64,000 nucleotides of DNA from Flavobacterium litorale (GTDB lineage: Bacteria > Bacteroidota > Bacteroidia > Flavobacteriales > Flavobacteriaceae), in the NCBI RefSeq assembly GCF_019613795.1, contig NZ_CP080429.1, positions 277,501-341,500 of the forward strand. The letters are read 5' to 3'. The notes beneath the pieces are model-generated. The model ran no database searches. It was given only the letters and a program-made list of their open reading frames with translations, and was not told the origin of the DNA. Shown here in pieces: positions 9,822-16,650 of the stretch. The stretch's first letter is position 1. Every line of letters begins with the position of its first letter. The position numbers and the translations under genes are program-made.

Positions 9822-10058
9822 CTACTCCCGTTGCTTTTTAAGTAACCTAACAAACCTTATAAAGGCATAGATTATAAGTAAACCTCCGAAGGCAAGCCTA
9901 CCGCGATAGGACATGGATAACGGAAGTGTTTTCCAGAAAATTATTATTAGCCCCAGTGCCAAATACAGCAAAAAAAACACCAATCCTAAAACAAACAGAA
10001 ATCGCTGCTGAGGCGATTTCTGTATTTGATTTTGAGATTTATTATCTTTCAACATCAC
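9822..10058 (-). CDS. small two-helix inner-membrane protein
   Basis: A 78-residue protein, family not recognised. It has a polar N-terminus (residues 1-20), two hydrophobic helices (about 21-43 and 53-70) separated by a short polar turn SMSYRGR, and a basic tail RLLKKQRE. It lies 9 bp after tonB and 9 bp before the PstS-like gene, so it is very probably part of the same transcript and may be an accessory subunit of the TonB complex. No homology claim is made. Confidence 0.7.
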   Translation of the reverse strand: MMLKDNKSQNQIQKSPQQRFLFVLGLVFFLLYLALGLIIIFWKTLPLSMSYRGRLAFGGLLIIYAFIRFVRLLKKQRE

Positions 10059-10067
10059 GACTATCGA

Positions 10068-10892
10068 CTATGACTTGATGTTAATTGTAATTGGTAAGTT
10101 ATACGAAGCACGTACTGCTTTACCGTTTTGAATACCAGGACTCCATTTCTTTTTCATGGATTTAAGTACTCTTTCGGCTTCTTTACCCAAACCATAACCT
10201 GGGTCTCTAAGTACTTTTATACCCGTCATCGAGCCATCTTTTTCTACAACGAAAGAAACATATATTCTTGCCGTCATATCTTGGTCAATATCTGGAATTC
10301 TAAAGTTCTTATTAACATAGTTATAAAACTCTTTTATACCACCTGGATATTCTGGTTGTACTTGTAGTCCAGCAGTATTATATACTGTGTTATCTGGAGC
10401 TTCTACCCCTTTATCAAGGTCACCCGATGGTTTACCAATATTAATATCACCTGTTGGGCTAGCCTCAGCATTTCTCGAACTTGGATCTGCTTCTTTAAAC
10501 TGCTCAATTTTTGGTGGATCTTCTGGTACTTCTTCTTTTTTAGCAGCTTCAAGCGGCTTAAATTTCACCTCTTCTACCACCGATTTTGGTGCTTGGTATA
10601 CCTCCTCTACAGGTGGTGGTGGTGGTGGAAGTTCTATCTCTTCTTCTGGTGGTGGCATTAAATCTGCCACTTCAATTACTTTATCAACTTTATCTTCGTC
10701 TTTTTTAACTTTTTCACCCAGCCATCTGGAAAGAATAGGTAGCGATATAAGTGCTACAAAAAGTATTGCACCAACAATAAAGGCTCTAATAGTTGTTTTA
10801 GGACTCTCAGAACGCAGGCGGTATGCACCGTAACTTTTGTTACGCCCCTCAAACACCATGTCAATCCATTTATCCCTGAATATATTTGCCAT
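10068..10892 (-). CDS. tonB: energy transducer TonB
   Basis: A 274-residue TonB-family protein. The cytoplasmic N-terminus carries the Bacteroidota-type FEGRNKSYGAYRLR segment and one membrane anchor follows (about 36-55). A periplasmic Pro/Glu-rich spacer includes PPPEEEIELPPPPPPVEEV (about 77-95). The C-terminal TonB domain (about 190-274) has YVSFVVEKDGSMTGIKVL and ends in YNLPITINIKS. TonB transmits energy from the ExbB/ExbD motor to outer-membrane transporters. It lies downstream of exbB and two exbD genes in one operon. Dedicated receptors are not encoded nearby. Confidence 0.93.
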   Translation of the reverse strand: MANIFRDKWIDMVFEGRNKSYGAYRLRSESPKTTIRAFIVGAILFVALISLPILSRWLGEKVKKDEDKVDKVIEVADLMPPPEEEIELPPPPPPVEEVYQAPKSVVEEVKFKPLEAAKKEEVPEDPPKIEQFKEADPSSRNAEASPTGDINIGKPSGDLDKGVEAPDNTVYNTAGLQVQPEYPGGIKEFYNYVNKNFRIPDIDQDMTARIYVSFVVEKDGSMTGIKVLRDPGYGLGKEAERVLKSMKKKWSPGIQNGKAVRASYNLPITINIKS

Positions 10893-10925
10893 AATTATTA
10901 TTTTTTTGGTTAGTTAGCAGGTTAA

Positions 10926-11492
10926 TTAATATAAACCTTTTTCTTCTAACAATTCTACTTCAGGTTCTGTAATATCACCTATAGCATATAGCTGTGGGTG
11001 TGTTATTGCCATCTCATCCAATATATCTATAAGGTCACGATAGTTTGATTTATCGCTTGCCTTAATATTAACAATGAGTCCTTCTTCTGGTTTGCCATCT
11101 CTTTTAGATATAGCTTCTACTCTAGCTTTTTGCTGTAGTAGTACTTGCCTAATACCATCTTTACCAAACTCTGCCTTAGTAGGCTCAACTTTAGGTTCTG
11201 AAAATTTACCTATATACCATAATAAAGAATCATCTTTACCAATAAGTATAGTCATTAACCTTTCCTCAGGAACCTTAGTATTATCATCTTGCTCGGTTGG
11301 ATCTTTATCTTTATCTGGCATTGCCAAAGGCATCGATTGTGGCTTTGATAACGATGTGGTAAGCATAAAGAAGGTAATAAGTAGGAAGGCTAAATCTACC
11401 ATCGCAGTAAGGTCTACCGCAGGATTAGATTTTTTACTTCTTACCTTACCGCCTTTACCGCCACCGCCGCCGTCAGTATTTAATTCTGCCAT
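10926..11492 (-). CDS. exbD: ExbD/TolR-family proton-channel subunit (second copy)
   Basis: A 188-residue ExbD-family protein. A glycine-rich cytoplasmic start (DGGGGGKGGKVRSKK) leads into a single membrane helix (about 24-46) containing the family Asp in DLTAMVDLAFLLITFFML, which takes part in proton flow. The periplasmic part is about 140 residues. It differs strongly from the first exbD copy outside the helix, so the two genes are ancient paralogues and not a recent duplication. Gaps of 22 and 33 bp to neighbours indicate co-transcription. Confidence 0.9.
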   Translation of the reverse strand: MAELNTDGGGGGKGGKVRSKKSNPAVDLTAMVDLAFLLITFFMLTTSLSKPQSMPLAMPDKDKDPTEQDDNTKVPEERLMTILIGKDDSLLWYIGKFSEPKVEPTKAEFGKDGIRQVLLQQKARVEAISKRDGKPEEGLIVNIKASDKSNYRDLIDILDEMAITHPQLYAIGDITEPEVELLEEKGLY

Positions 11493-11514
11493 TTTATATT
11501 ATGTTTTAATACAA

Positions 11515-12162
11515 TTAAAAATCTTCGTTTCGTAAACCCGTTACAAGAAAAAATCTATTCTTTTTCTGGTCTTGTAGTATATCTATAACACGCTTTATAG
11601 TGGGATACTCCTCTTCTCCATCACCTTTTATGGCAATATCAAGGTCTTTAAATTCTATATCTTCACCATCTATCATTCTTTGCTCCAAAACTGCTTTAGA
11701 TGCTTCACGAGCTTGTTTTACCCAACTCGTTAACTGGTCGTTAACCGTATCAAAAGGAATACCTTTTTGTAGTCCTTCAGAGTTTCTGTCTGCTGGACTC
11801 ATTTTTAAAAGTCCCTTCAACTGGTTTAAAGGCACTCCAAAACCTTGCATGTTACCAAAAGCTTCGTATTCGCTTTCCGTAAAGCTCATGTTGTATTCCT
11901 GAGAGATACGCTTTAGTGTTTCTATCTTAACGTCCTTATCTGGAATATTAAAGAAAACTTGCTTATCTCCTACGGTAATAGTGGCAACTCCAGATTCTGG
12001 AAGTTTATCCAATACAGTAGAGGCTGGTGTATCTACAGGGTGTGGTTCTGGCTCTTTTGATGTAGCCGATAAAATAAAGAACGTAAGCAATAGAAAGGCT
12101 ACGTCACACATAGCCGTCATATCTATCCTTGTGCTCTTTTTAGATACTTTTACTTTAGCCAT
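11515..12162 (-). CDS. exbD: ExbD/TolR-family proton-channel subunit (first copy)
   Basis: A 215-residue ExbD-family protein with a short basic N-terminus (MAKVKVSKKSTRI) and one membrane helix (about 15-34) with the conserved Asp in DMTAMCDVAFLLLTFF. The periplasmic region is longer than in classical ExbD (about 140 residues), with an extra segment at about 85-150. ExbD plugs into the ExbB pentamer and couples proton flow to TonB. A 91-bp gap with a stem-loop separates it from exbB, which may set a different dose of the two subunits. Confidence 0.9.
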   Translation of the reverse strand: MAKVKVSKKSTRIDMTAMCDVAFLLLTFFILSATSKEPEPHPVDTPASTVLDKLPESGVATITVGDKQVFFNIPDKDVKIETLKRISQEYNMSFTESEYEAFGNMQGFGVPLNQLKGLLKMSPADRNSEGLQKGIPFDTVNDQLTSWVKQAREASKAVLEQRMIDGEDIEFKDLDIAIKGDGEEEYPTIKRVIDILQDQKKNRFFLVTGLRNEDF

Positions 12163-12185
12163 TATTTAATTCGTTTATATAAAAC

Positions 12186-12220
12186 TTTAAGCAAAGCAAC
12201 TGCTATTGCTTTTGCTTAAA
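12186..12220. other. stem-loop between exbB and exbD
   Basis: Inverted repeat TTTAAGCAAAGCAA / TTGCTTTTGCTTAAA with a 6-nt loop. It lies in the only long gap of the operon and is followed on the transcript by a weak T-rich stretch. It could be a partial terminator or an RNA-processing or stability element that lowers exbD expression relative to exbB. Function is inferred from position. Confidence 0.55.
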
Positions 12221-12253
12221 ATTTTATGTTATTTATTAGCTTAAACTTTTTGA

Positions 12254-13093
12254 TTATGCATTGTTTGCAGCAGCTCTAAAACGTCTGTACGTTTGAGTAA
12301 TTGTAAAACCTGCCTCATCAATAGAGTAAGTTAATTTATCGATTTTTGATGTAAACGCATTGTACGCAATTACTGCTAATGTTGATGTAGCAATACCTGT
12401 AGCGGTGTTAATAAGTGCCTCAGAAATACCATTTGCTAGTGCAGCAGAATCTGGAGTTGAACCAGCACCAAGTGCGGCGAATGCTTTAATCATACCTGTT
12501 ACTGTACCTAACAGACCTGTTAGTGTACCAATAGATACTAGTGTAGAGATTACTACAAGGTTTTTTTCTAGCATTGGCATTTCTAATGATGTTGCCTCTT
12601 CTATCTCTTGTTGTATTGCAGCTTCTGCTCTTTCGCTATCAAAGCCTTCTCTTTTTACCTCTTCGTATTTTAATAAACCTGCTTTTATAACATTAGCAAC
12701 AGTTCCTTGCTGCTTGTCACACTCAACTATAGCTTCGTTAATGTTACCTCCTGCAATTTGCGTTTGTACTTTTCTAACAAATGCCTCTACATTTCCTTTA
12801 CCTTTTGCTTTGTTAAGTACAATTAGACGCTCGATAGAGAATACTATTGTCATTAAGAAAAGTCCCATAAGTACTGGTACAACGTATCCACCTTTATAAA
12901 CCATTGCTAGGTAGTTACCTGGTAGTGGGTGCCCCTCTGGATCTCCACCTTCAAAATTTGATGAGTGTCCCATTACAAATTTCCAAACTAGAGCTGCTAC
13001 AACTAAGCACAATACAATAGCTAGTCCTGCGAATAAATTAGAGCCCTTAGATTCACCCTTTTTGTCAACCTTCTGAATAGATGCGTTTGCCAT
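12254..13093 (-). CDS. exbB: MotA/TolQ/ExbB proton channel protein
   Basis: A 279-residue ExbB-family protein. An N-terminal membrane helix (about 22-42) precedes a short loop, a second helix (about 72-90) leads into the cytoplasmic domain (about 95-175), and two C-terminal helices carry the family motifs LVSIGTLTGLLGTVTGMIKAF and GISEALINTATGIATSTLAVI. ExbB pentamers form the proton-driven motor for TonB. It is the first gene of the seven-gene operon; a -7 box lies 81 bp upstream. Confidence 0.93.
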   Translation of the reverse strand: MANASIQKVDKKGESKGSNLFAGLAIVLCLVVAALVWKFVMGHSSNFEGGDPEGHPLPGNYLAMVYKGGYVVPVLMGLFLMTIVFSIERLIVLNKAKGKGNVEAFVRKVQTQIAGGNINEAIVECDKQQGTVANVIKAGLLKYEEVKREGFDSERAEAAIQQEIEEATSLEMPMLEKNLVVISTLVSIGTLTGLLGTVTGMIKAFAALGAGSTPDSAALANGISEALINTATGIATSTLAVIAYNAFTSKIDKLTYSIDEAGFTITQTYRRFRAAANNA

Positions 13094-13173
13094 TTTTCTA
13101 AAAAATTTAGTTTTTGATTTTTTTTAAATAATAGTTTCTTGTTGTTTAATACCTTACTTTATATTAAGATTGG

Positions 13174-13204
13174 CAAATTTAATTTTTTAACAGATAAAAA
13201 AAAA
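13174..13204 (-). promoter_or_regulatory. candidate promoter of the exbB operon
   Basis: Minus strand: -7 box TAAATTTG (13181-13174) fits TAnnTTTG. At the expected 19-nt distance the -33 box is TTTT rather than TTTG. Predicted start near 13170, leader about 77 nt. Confidence 0.5.
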
Positions 13205-13511
13205 TAAAAAGGTTTTTTTTATTGCTTCTTAACGTTAATTTATCATAGCACTCATAACTATAACTTTACATAAAATACCAATTTGTTTACATAAATTTAT
13301 ATTTAATGCGCAGAAACCACTATTTGTTAATAATAATTTTAATTTAATATAGATTACATATAAATAACACAATTAACTATGTTTTATTGTAAGGGTGCTA
13401 CAATTTTTATGACTTATAGTAGTTACACACAAATTTAATAGCCTTGCTGTTTTTAATTTTTATTATAAAAAACTAATAAGCAACACATTAACACTAACTA
13501 TAATTTACGAG
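13205..13511. other. AT-rich intergenic region, nothing else recognised
   Basis: Divergent gap between exbB and the cupin gene. Very AT-rich, without hairpin terminators, repeats or a convincing promoter for the plus-strand cupin gene. A TAACTTTAC string near 13263 resembles other -7 boxes in this window but is about 240 bp from the cupin start. Confidence 0.5.
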
Positions 13512-13877
13512 ATGAGGAAATTTTTTATACAGAAAAATCCATTTGTAGTACCTACGGATGACGGAAAGCTAATTGAAGAGCACTTTGGAAATGCCAGCGA
13601 CGGTAATAAAGAGGTGTCCATAGCACACATGATAGCTCCTGCACATTGGAGTGAACCACCACAAGAACCTACGTTTGACGAATACACCTATATAATAAGG
13701 GGTAAAAAACAGTTTGTTATAGATGGGGAAACTGTTGTGTTACGAGCAGGAGAATCTATCAGGATAAGTAAGGGAGCCAGAGTACAATACGCCAACCCAT
13801 TTAATGCACCTTGCGAGTATATAGCTATTTGCTTACCTGCTTTTACTATAGAGGGTGCAAACAGAGATAGTGAGTAA
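13512..13877 (+). CDS. cupin-domain protein
   Basis: A 121-residue single-domain cupin. The first cupin motif region (ISMAH-like SIAHMIAPAHWSEPPQEPTFDEYTYIIRG, about 37-66) has His and Glu positions that could bind a metal. The second motif is around GESIRISKGARVQY (about 83-96). The substrate is unknown. It converges on the kynurenine monooxygenase gene (14-bp gap), but it is too short for 3-hydroxyanthranilate dioxygenase and is on the other strand, so a pathway link is not supported. A short GC hairpin (13879-13891) followed by seven T (13901-13907) may end this transcript. Confidence 0.8.
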   Translation: MRKFFIQKNPFVVPTDDGKLIEEHFGNASDGNKEVSIAHMIAPAHWSEPPQEPTFDEYTYIIRGKKQFVIDGETVVLRAGESIRISKGARVQYANPFNAPCEYIAICLPAFTIEGANRDSE

Positions 13878-13890
13878 TAGCCCACTGGGC

Positions 13891-15243
13891 TTAAGCGTGC
13901 TTTTTTTGTAAAAGCTCGAGTATTTTGTTTTCTACTGCTTTGGTATCCCATAGCTGCTCTATGTTATCCATTTTCATAACCTCATTCATAATGTTGTTTT
14001 GCCAATCGCCTAGTGCTAAAGCCTCACTGTACGGGCGGTGGCTAAAGGTTACCATACTGTATAGTGGCATCCATTTATCAGGATATTTTTCAGAGAACCG
14101 CTTTTCTATTTTCTTTTTAAGTAAAAAGTTCTCATCTGCTGTTTTAGAGCTCATTTCCATAAAATTACGGTACGATAACTCTGCAATTGCATCAGTATTT
14201 GGCTTTCGGCTTTTTTGGTACTCTTTAAAAATACGTTTCCAGTCGTCGCCATACTCCTGCATTAACTCGTTTAATATAGTAATATCTTCAAAACCAGCAT
14301 TCATACCATGACCGTAAAAAGGCACTATAGCATGGCATGCATCGCCAATTAATGCTACTTTATCTTTATACGTCCATGGGTAACACTTCATGGTAACCAA
14401 AGTACTTGTTGGGTTTTTAAAGAAATCGTTTACGAGTTCTGGTATTACATCGATAGTAGACGGGAAGTGTTCTGCAAAAAATTGCTCTAACGTTTCCTTA
14501 TCTTTTAACGATTCGAAGGATTTTTCCCCTTCAAATGGCATAAATAAAGTACAGGTAAAACTACCATCTAAATTAGGTAGTGCAATTAACATAAAGTTAT
14601 GGCGTGGCCATATATGTAGGGAGTTTTTATCAAGTTTATGCGTTCCGTCTGCATTAGCTGGAATGTTAAGCTCTTTATAACCTAAACTTAAAAACTCTTG
14701 CGAGTAGTTAAACATACTCTGGCGTTGCATTCTGTGGCGCACTCTAGAAAAAGCACCATCGGCACCAAAAACCATATCATAATCCAAGTCCTCCCACGTA
14801 CCACGCTCGGACTCTCCTGTGTGCAGGGTTGCCGAAGCGAGCTCTAAATCCCAAATTTTAGTTTCAAAAATAAACTCAACACCTTCGGCTTCAGCCAACG
14901 AAATCATTTTTCTGTTTAATACTCCTCTGGAGATGGAATAAATACTCTCGCCTTCTTTACCATAATACTGGTAATAAAGCTCTTGTCCAATAGGGTGTAT
15001 AGCACGCTTATCCATAGGTATAGCTATTTTGCGTACTTCTTCGCCCAATCCTAAATCATCTAATGCTTTCCAGCCACGATTTGACATGGCTAAGTTAATG
15101 GAACGTCCTGAAAATTCTATTGTTCGTATATCCTGACTGCGGTCGAAAACGTGTACCGTATGCCCTGCTCTTTTAAGGTATATTGCAAGTAAGGATCCTA
15201 CGAGTCCAGAGCCTACTATTGCAACTTTTAAGGGTGTTTGCAT
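13891..15243 (-). CDS. kmo: kynurenine 3-monooxygenase
   Basis: FAD-dependent monooxygenase of 450 residues that hydroxylates kynurenine to 3-hydroxykynurenine, a step from tryptophan towards NAD or in tryptophan breakdown. It has the FAD-binding GSGLVGS motif at the N-terminus. KMO-typical segments follow: GRSINLAMSNRG, AIPMDKRAIHP, SISRGVLNRKM, and the second FAD motif GDACHAIVPFYGHGMNAGFED. A hydrophilic C-terminus completes the usual family length. No other kynurenine-pathway gene is in the window; nadE lies 21 kb away. A -7 box lies 22 bp upstream. Confidence 0.92.
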   Translation of the reverse strand: MQTPLKVAIVGSGLVGSLLAIYLKRAGHTVHVFDRSQDIRTIEFSGRSINLAMSNRGWKALDDLGLGEEVRKIAIPMDKRAIHPIGQELYYQYYGKEGESIYSISRGVLNRKMISLAEAEGVEFIFETKIWDLELASATLHTGESERGTWEDLDYDMVFGADGAFSRVRHRMQRQSMFNYSQEFLSLGYKELNIPANADGTHKLDKNSLHIWPRHNFMLIALPNLDGSFTCTLFMPFEGEKSFESLKDKETLEQFFAEHFPSTIDVIPELVNDFFKNPTSTLVTMKCYPWTYKDKVALIGDACHAIVPFYGHGMNAGFEDITILNELMQEYGDDWKRIFKEYQKSRKPNTDAIAELSYRNFMEMSSKTADENFLLKKKIEKRFSEKYPDKWMPLYSMVTFSHRPYSEALALGDWQNNIMNEVMKMDNIEQLWDTKAVENKILELLQKKHA

Positions 15244-15264
15244 GAAAGTTTTTGTAATACCTTA

Positions 15265-15272
15265 CAAAAATA
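15265..15272 (-). promoter_or_regulatory. candidate -7 box of kmo
   Basis: Minus strand TATTTTTG fits TAnnTTTG and would start transcription near 15261, 18 nt before the ATG. No TTTG at the -33 position. Confidence 0.4.
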
Positions 15273-15391
15273 CTTAATTAAAAAATTATTACCGTTAGTT
15301 TCACTATTTATTTGAAAACTACAATAGACTTTAAGAAAACATTAGCTATTAAAGGATTCTTAATTAATTACAATAACCGAATGGTATTGTA

Positions 15392-15399
15392 TAATTTTA
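15392..15399 (+). promoter_or_regulatory. candidate -7 box for the 51-residue membrane protein gene
   Basis: TAATTTTA followed by C, one base off TAnnTTTG, predicting a start near 15403 and a leader of about 26 nt. The same TAnnTTTA-C variant precedes other plus-strand genes in this window. Confidence 0.35.
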
Positions 15400-15428
15400 C
15401 ACCATTAACATTAAAAATAAACAACATT

Positions 15429-15584
15429 ATGAGAGATTTAATTTGGTTAATTGTCGTTATTCTTATTATCGGATGGTTAGTAGGCTTTTTTGGCTTTGGT
15501 GAAGCCGTAGGAAGTTTAATACACATTTTATTGGTATTGGCTGTAATTGGTATTTTATACAAACTTGCTACGGGCAGAAGGTAG
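15429..15584 (+). CDS. lmo0937-family (DUF5670-like) small membrane protein
   Basis: A 51-residue protein beginning MRDLIWLIVVILIIGWLVG, with two hydrophobic helices (about 3-21 and 28-45) and a basic end TGRR. The pattern of helix, short GFG loop and LIHILLVLAVIGILYKL matches the lmo0937/DUF5670 small membrane proteins, whose function is unknown. A longer frame from 15312 exists, but its extra 39 residues are not protein-like. A possible -7 box TAATTTTA at 15392-15399 would lie inside that extension, supporting the ATG at 15429. Confidence 0.75.
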   Translation: MRDLIWLIVVILIIGWLVGFFGFGEAVGSLIHILLVLAVIGILYKLATGRR

Positions 15585-15651
15585 TGCAATTACAATGCTA
15601 TTAAACTAGAAAATTATATGTAACATCTGTACACATTTTGATCTATATATA

Positions 15652-15699
15652 AAAGCTACTATACACAATTTTTAAATGTAATTGTGTTATAGTGGCTTT
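15652..15699. terminator. long hairpin, probable terminator
   Basis: Inverted repeat of about 19 bp per arm (AAAGCTACTATACACAATT / AATTGTGTTATAGTGGCTTT, with one mismatch and one bulge), loop about 9 nt, with T-rich sequence on both sides. Located about 70 bp after the small membrane protein gene. The rest of the 15585-15927 gap shows no gene. Confidence 0.55.
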
Positions 15700-15927
15700 C
15701 TGCTTTATAATAGTTTTTATTACGAAGAAGTAAAAAAGCAACCGTTATACTTGGGTGTCGTTAAAATTTAGGCTCAATGATAAAGGAGCAGACAGTATAA
15801 TGATGTAAACAAATTAAACTTATTAGCCGTTTATAATTACATAGTCACTTTCCTGAATTGTATTGGGAGTAGCAATTTTATACTTTTGATGTAGATTAGT
15901 ATGGTTTTATGAAAAACTTACTCAAAC

Positions 15928-15957
15928 AAAAAAGCAAGCTAAATAGCTTGCTTTTTT
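15928..15957. terminator. terminator abutting tRNA-Arg
   Basis: Perfect hairpin, arms AAAAAAGCAAGCT / AGCTTGCTTTTTT, loop AAAT. On the minus strand it begins one base past the tRNA 3' end. Confidence 0.9.
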
Positions 15958-15958
15958 G

Positions 15959-16032
15959 TGACCCCGAAGGGATTCGAACCCCCAACCCTCAGAGCCGAAA
16001 TCTGATATTCTATCCAGTTGAACTACGGAGCC
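15959..16032 (-). tRNA. tRNA-Arg (anticodon TCG)
   Basis: 74-nt cloverleaf on the minus strand. The acceptor stem GGCTCCG pairs with CGGGGTC, using G-T pairs. The anticodon stem TCAGA/TCTGA closes loop TTTCGGC, giving anticodon TCG, which reads CGA codons. The T arm contains GGTTCGAATCC. The discriminator base is A and the 3' CCA is not encoded. Confidence 0.95.
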
Positions 16033-16109
16033 ATTTTTTAGGTTTTTGAGTATCAAAAACGTAATTTATATTTTTCTGATACGCTGGAAACCCAATAATC
16101 CAGTATACT

Positions 16110-16559
16110 TTATGCTAATGATTTTTTTACTACTGTAGAGATGGTTTTACCATCGGCTTTACCTGCCAACTCTTTAGAGGCAATCCCCATAGCTTTACCC
16201 ATATCGGGCATACCAGAGAAACCATTATCTGCAATAATTCTTTTTACTACTGCCTCAACTTCTGCTTCAGACATTTGTGCTGGCAGGAATTTCTCGATTA
16301 CTGCCACCTGAGCTAGTTCAGGTTGTGCAAGGTCCTCACGACCCTGTTCGGTATATATTGCAGCACTATCTTTACGTTGTTTTACGAGTTTTTGCAGTAA
16401 TTTTATTTCTTCTTCTTCAGAAATATCATCTTTAGCACCACTCTCGGTTTTTGCTAATAGGATACCCGATTTTATAGCACGCAATGCTTCGAGTGCAACA
16501 GTATCTTTTGCCTTCATGGCATCTTTCATAGCTGTCATGATATCGGATTGTAAACTCAT
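16110..16559 (-). CDS. GatB/YqeY domain protein
   Basis: A 149-residue helical protein of the YqeY family, which resembles the tail domain of GatB of the tRNA amidotransferase. Recognised by LEALRAIKSGILLAKTE near the start, LLQKLVKQRKDSAAIYTEQGR, IEKFLPAQMSEAEVE and MGKAMGIASKELAGKADG. The exact function of stand-alone YqeY is not settled. I use the ATG at 16559; a start at 16616 would add 19 hydrophobic, untypical residues and overlap the ftsZ terminator. It is downstream of ftsZ on the same strand but separated from it by that terminator. Confidence 0.88.
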   Translation of the reverse strand: MSLQSDIMTAMKDAMKAKDTVALEALRAIKSGILLAKTESGAKDDISEEEEIKLLQKLVKQRKDSAAIYTEQGREDLAQPELAQVAVIEKFLPAQMSEAEVEAVVKRIIADNGFSGMPDMGKAMGIASKELAGKADGKTISTVVKKSLA

Positions 16560-16600
16560 AATTTTAGTTTTATAAATTGTGCTTGCGAAGATAAAAAAAT

Positions 16601-16630
16601 AACCCGAAAACAGCATGCTGTTTTCGGGTT
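16601..16630. terminator. terminator of the dcw operon
   Basis: Perfect 30-bp palindrome (arms AACCCGAAAACAGCA / TGCTGTTTTCGGGTT) followed on the minus strand by ATTTTTTTA. It lies 21 bp after the ftsZ stop codon. Confidence 0.9.
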
Positions 16631-16650
16631 AAGAAGTAAAGTTGGGTTAG

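Noticed and set aside
9376..9870. 164-codon plus-strand ORF opposite the PstS-like gene
   Set aside because: Shadow of a lipoprotein gene that fits an operon.
10387..10833. 148-codon plus-strand ORF with Gly/Ser runs
   Set aside because: Antisense shadow of the tonB Pro/Glu-rich region; no RBS, promoter or protein-like features.
12360..12899. 179-codon plus-strand ORF opposite exbB
   Set aside because: Mirror frame of the strongly biased exbB coding sequence; no independent support.
13512..15243. Cupin gene as partner of kynurenine monooxygenase (3-hydroxyanthranilate dioxygenase)
   Set aside because: Opposite strand, too short, and its motifs do not match that enzyme; proximity alone is not enough.
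16042..16060. Hairpin GTTTTTGA/TCAAAAAC between tRNA-Arg and the YqeY gene
   Set aside because: Not followed by a T-run on either strand as needed for a terminator; AT-only stem, probably chance.
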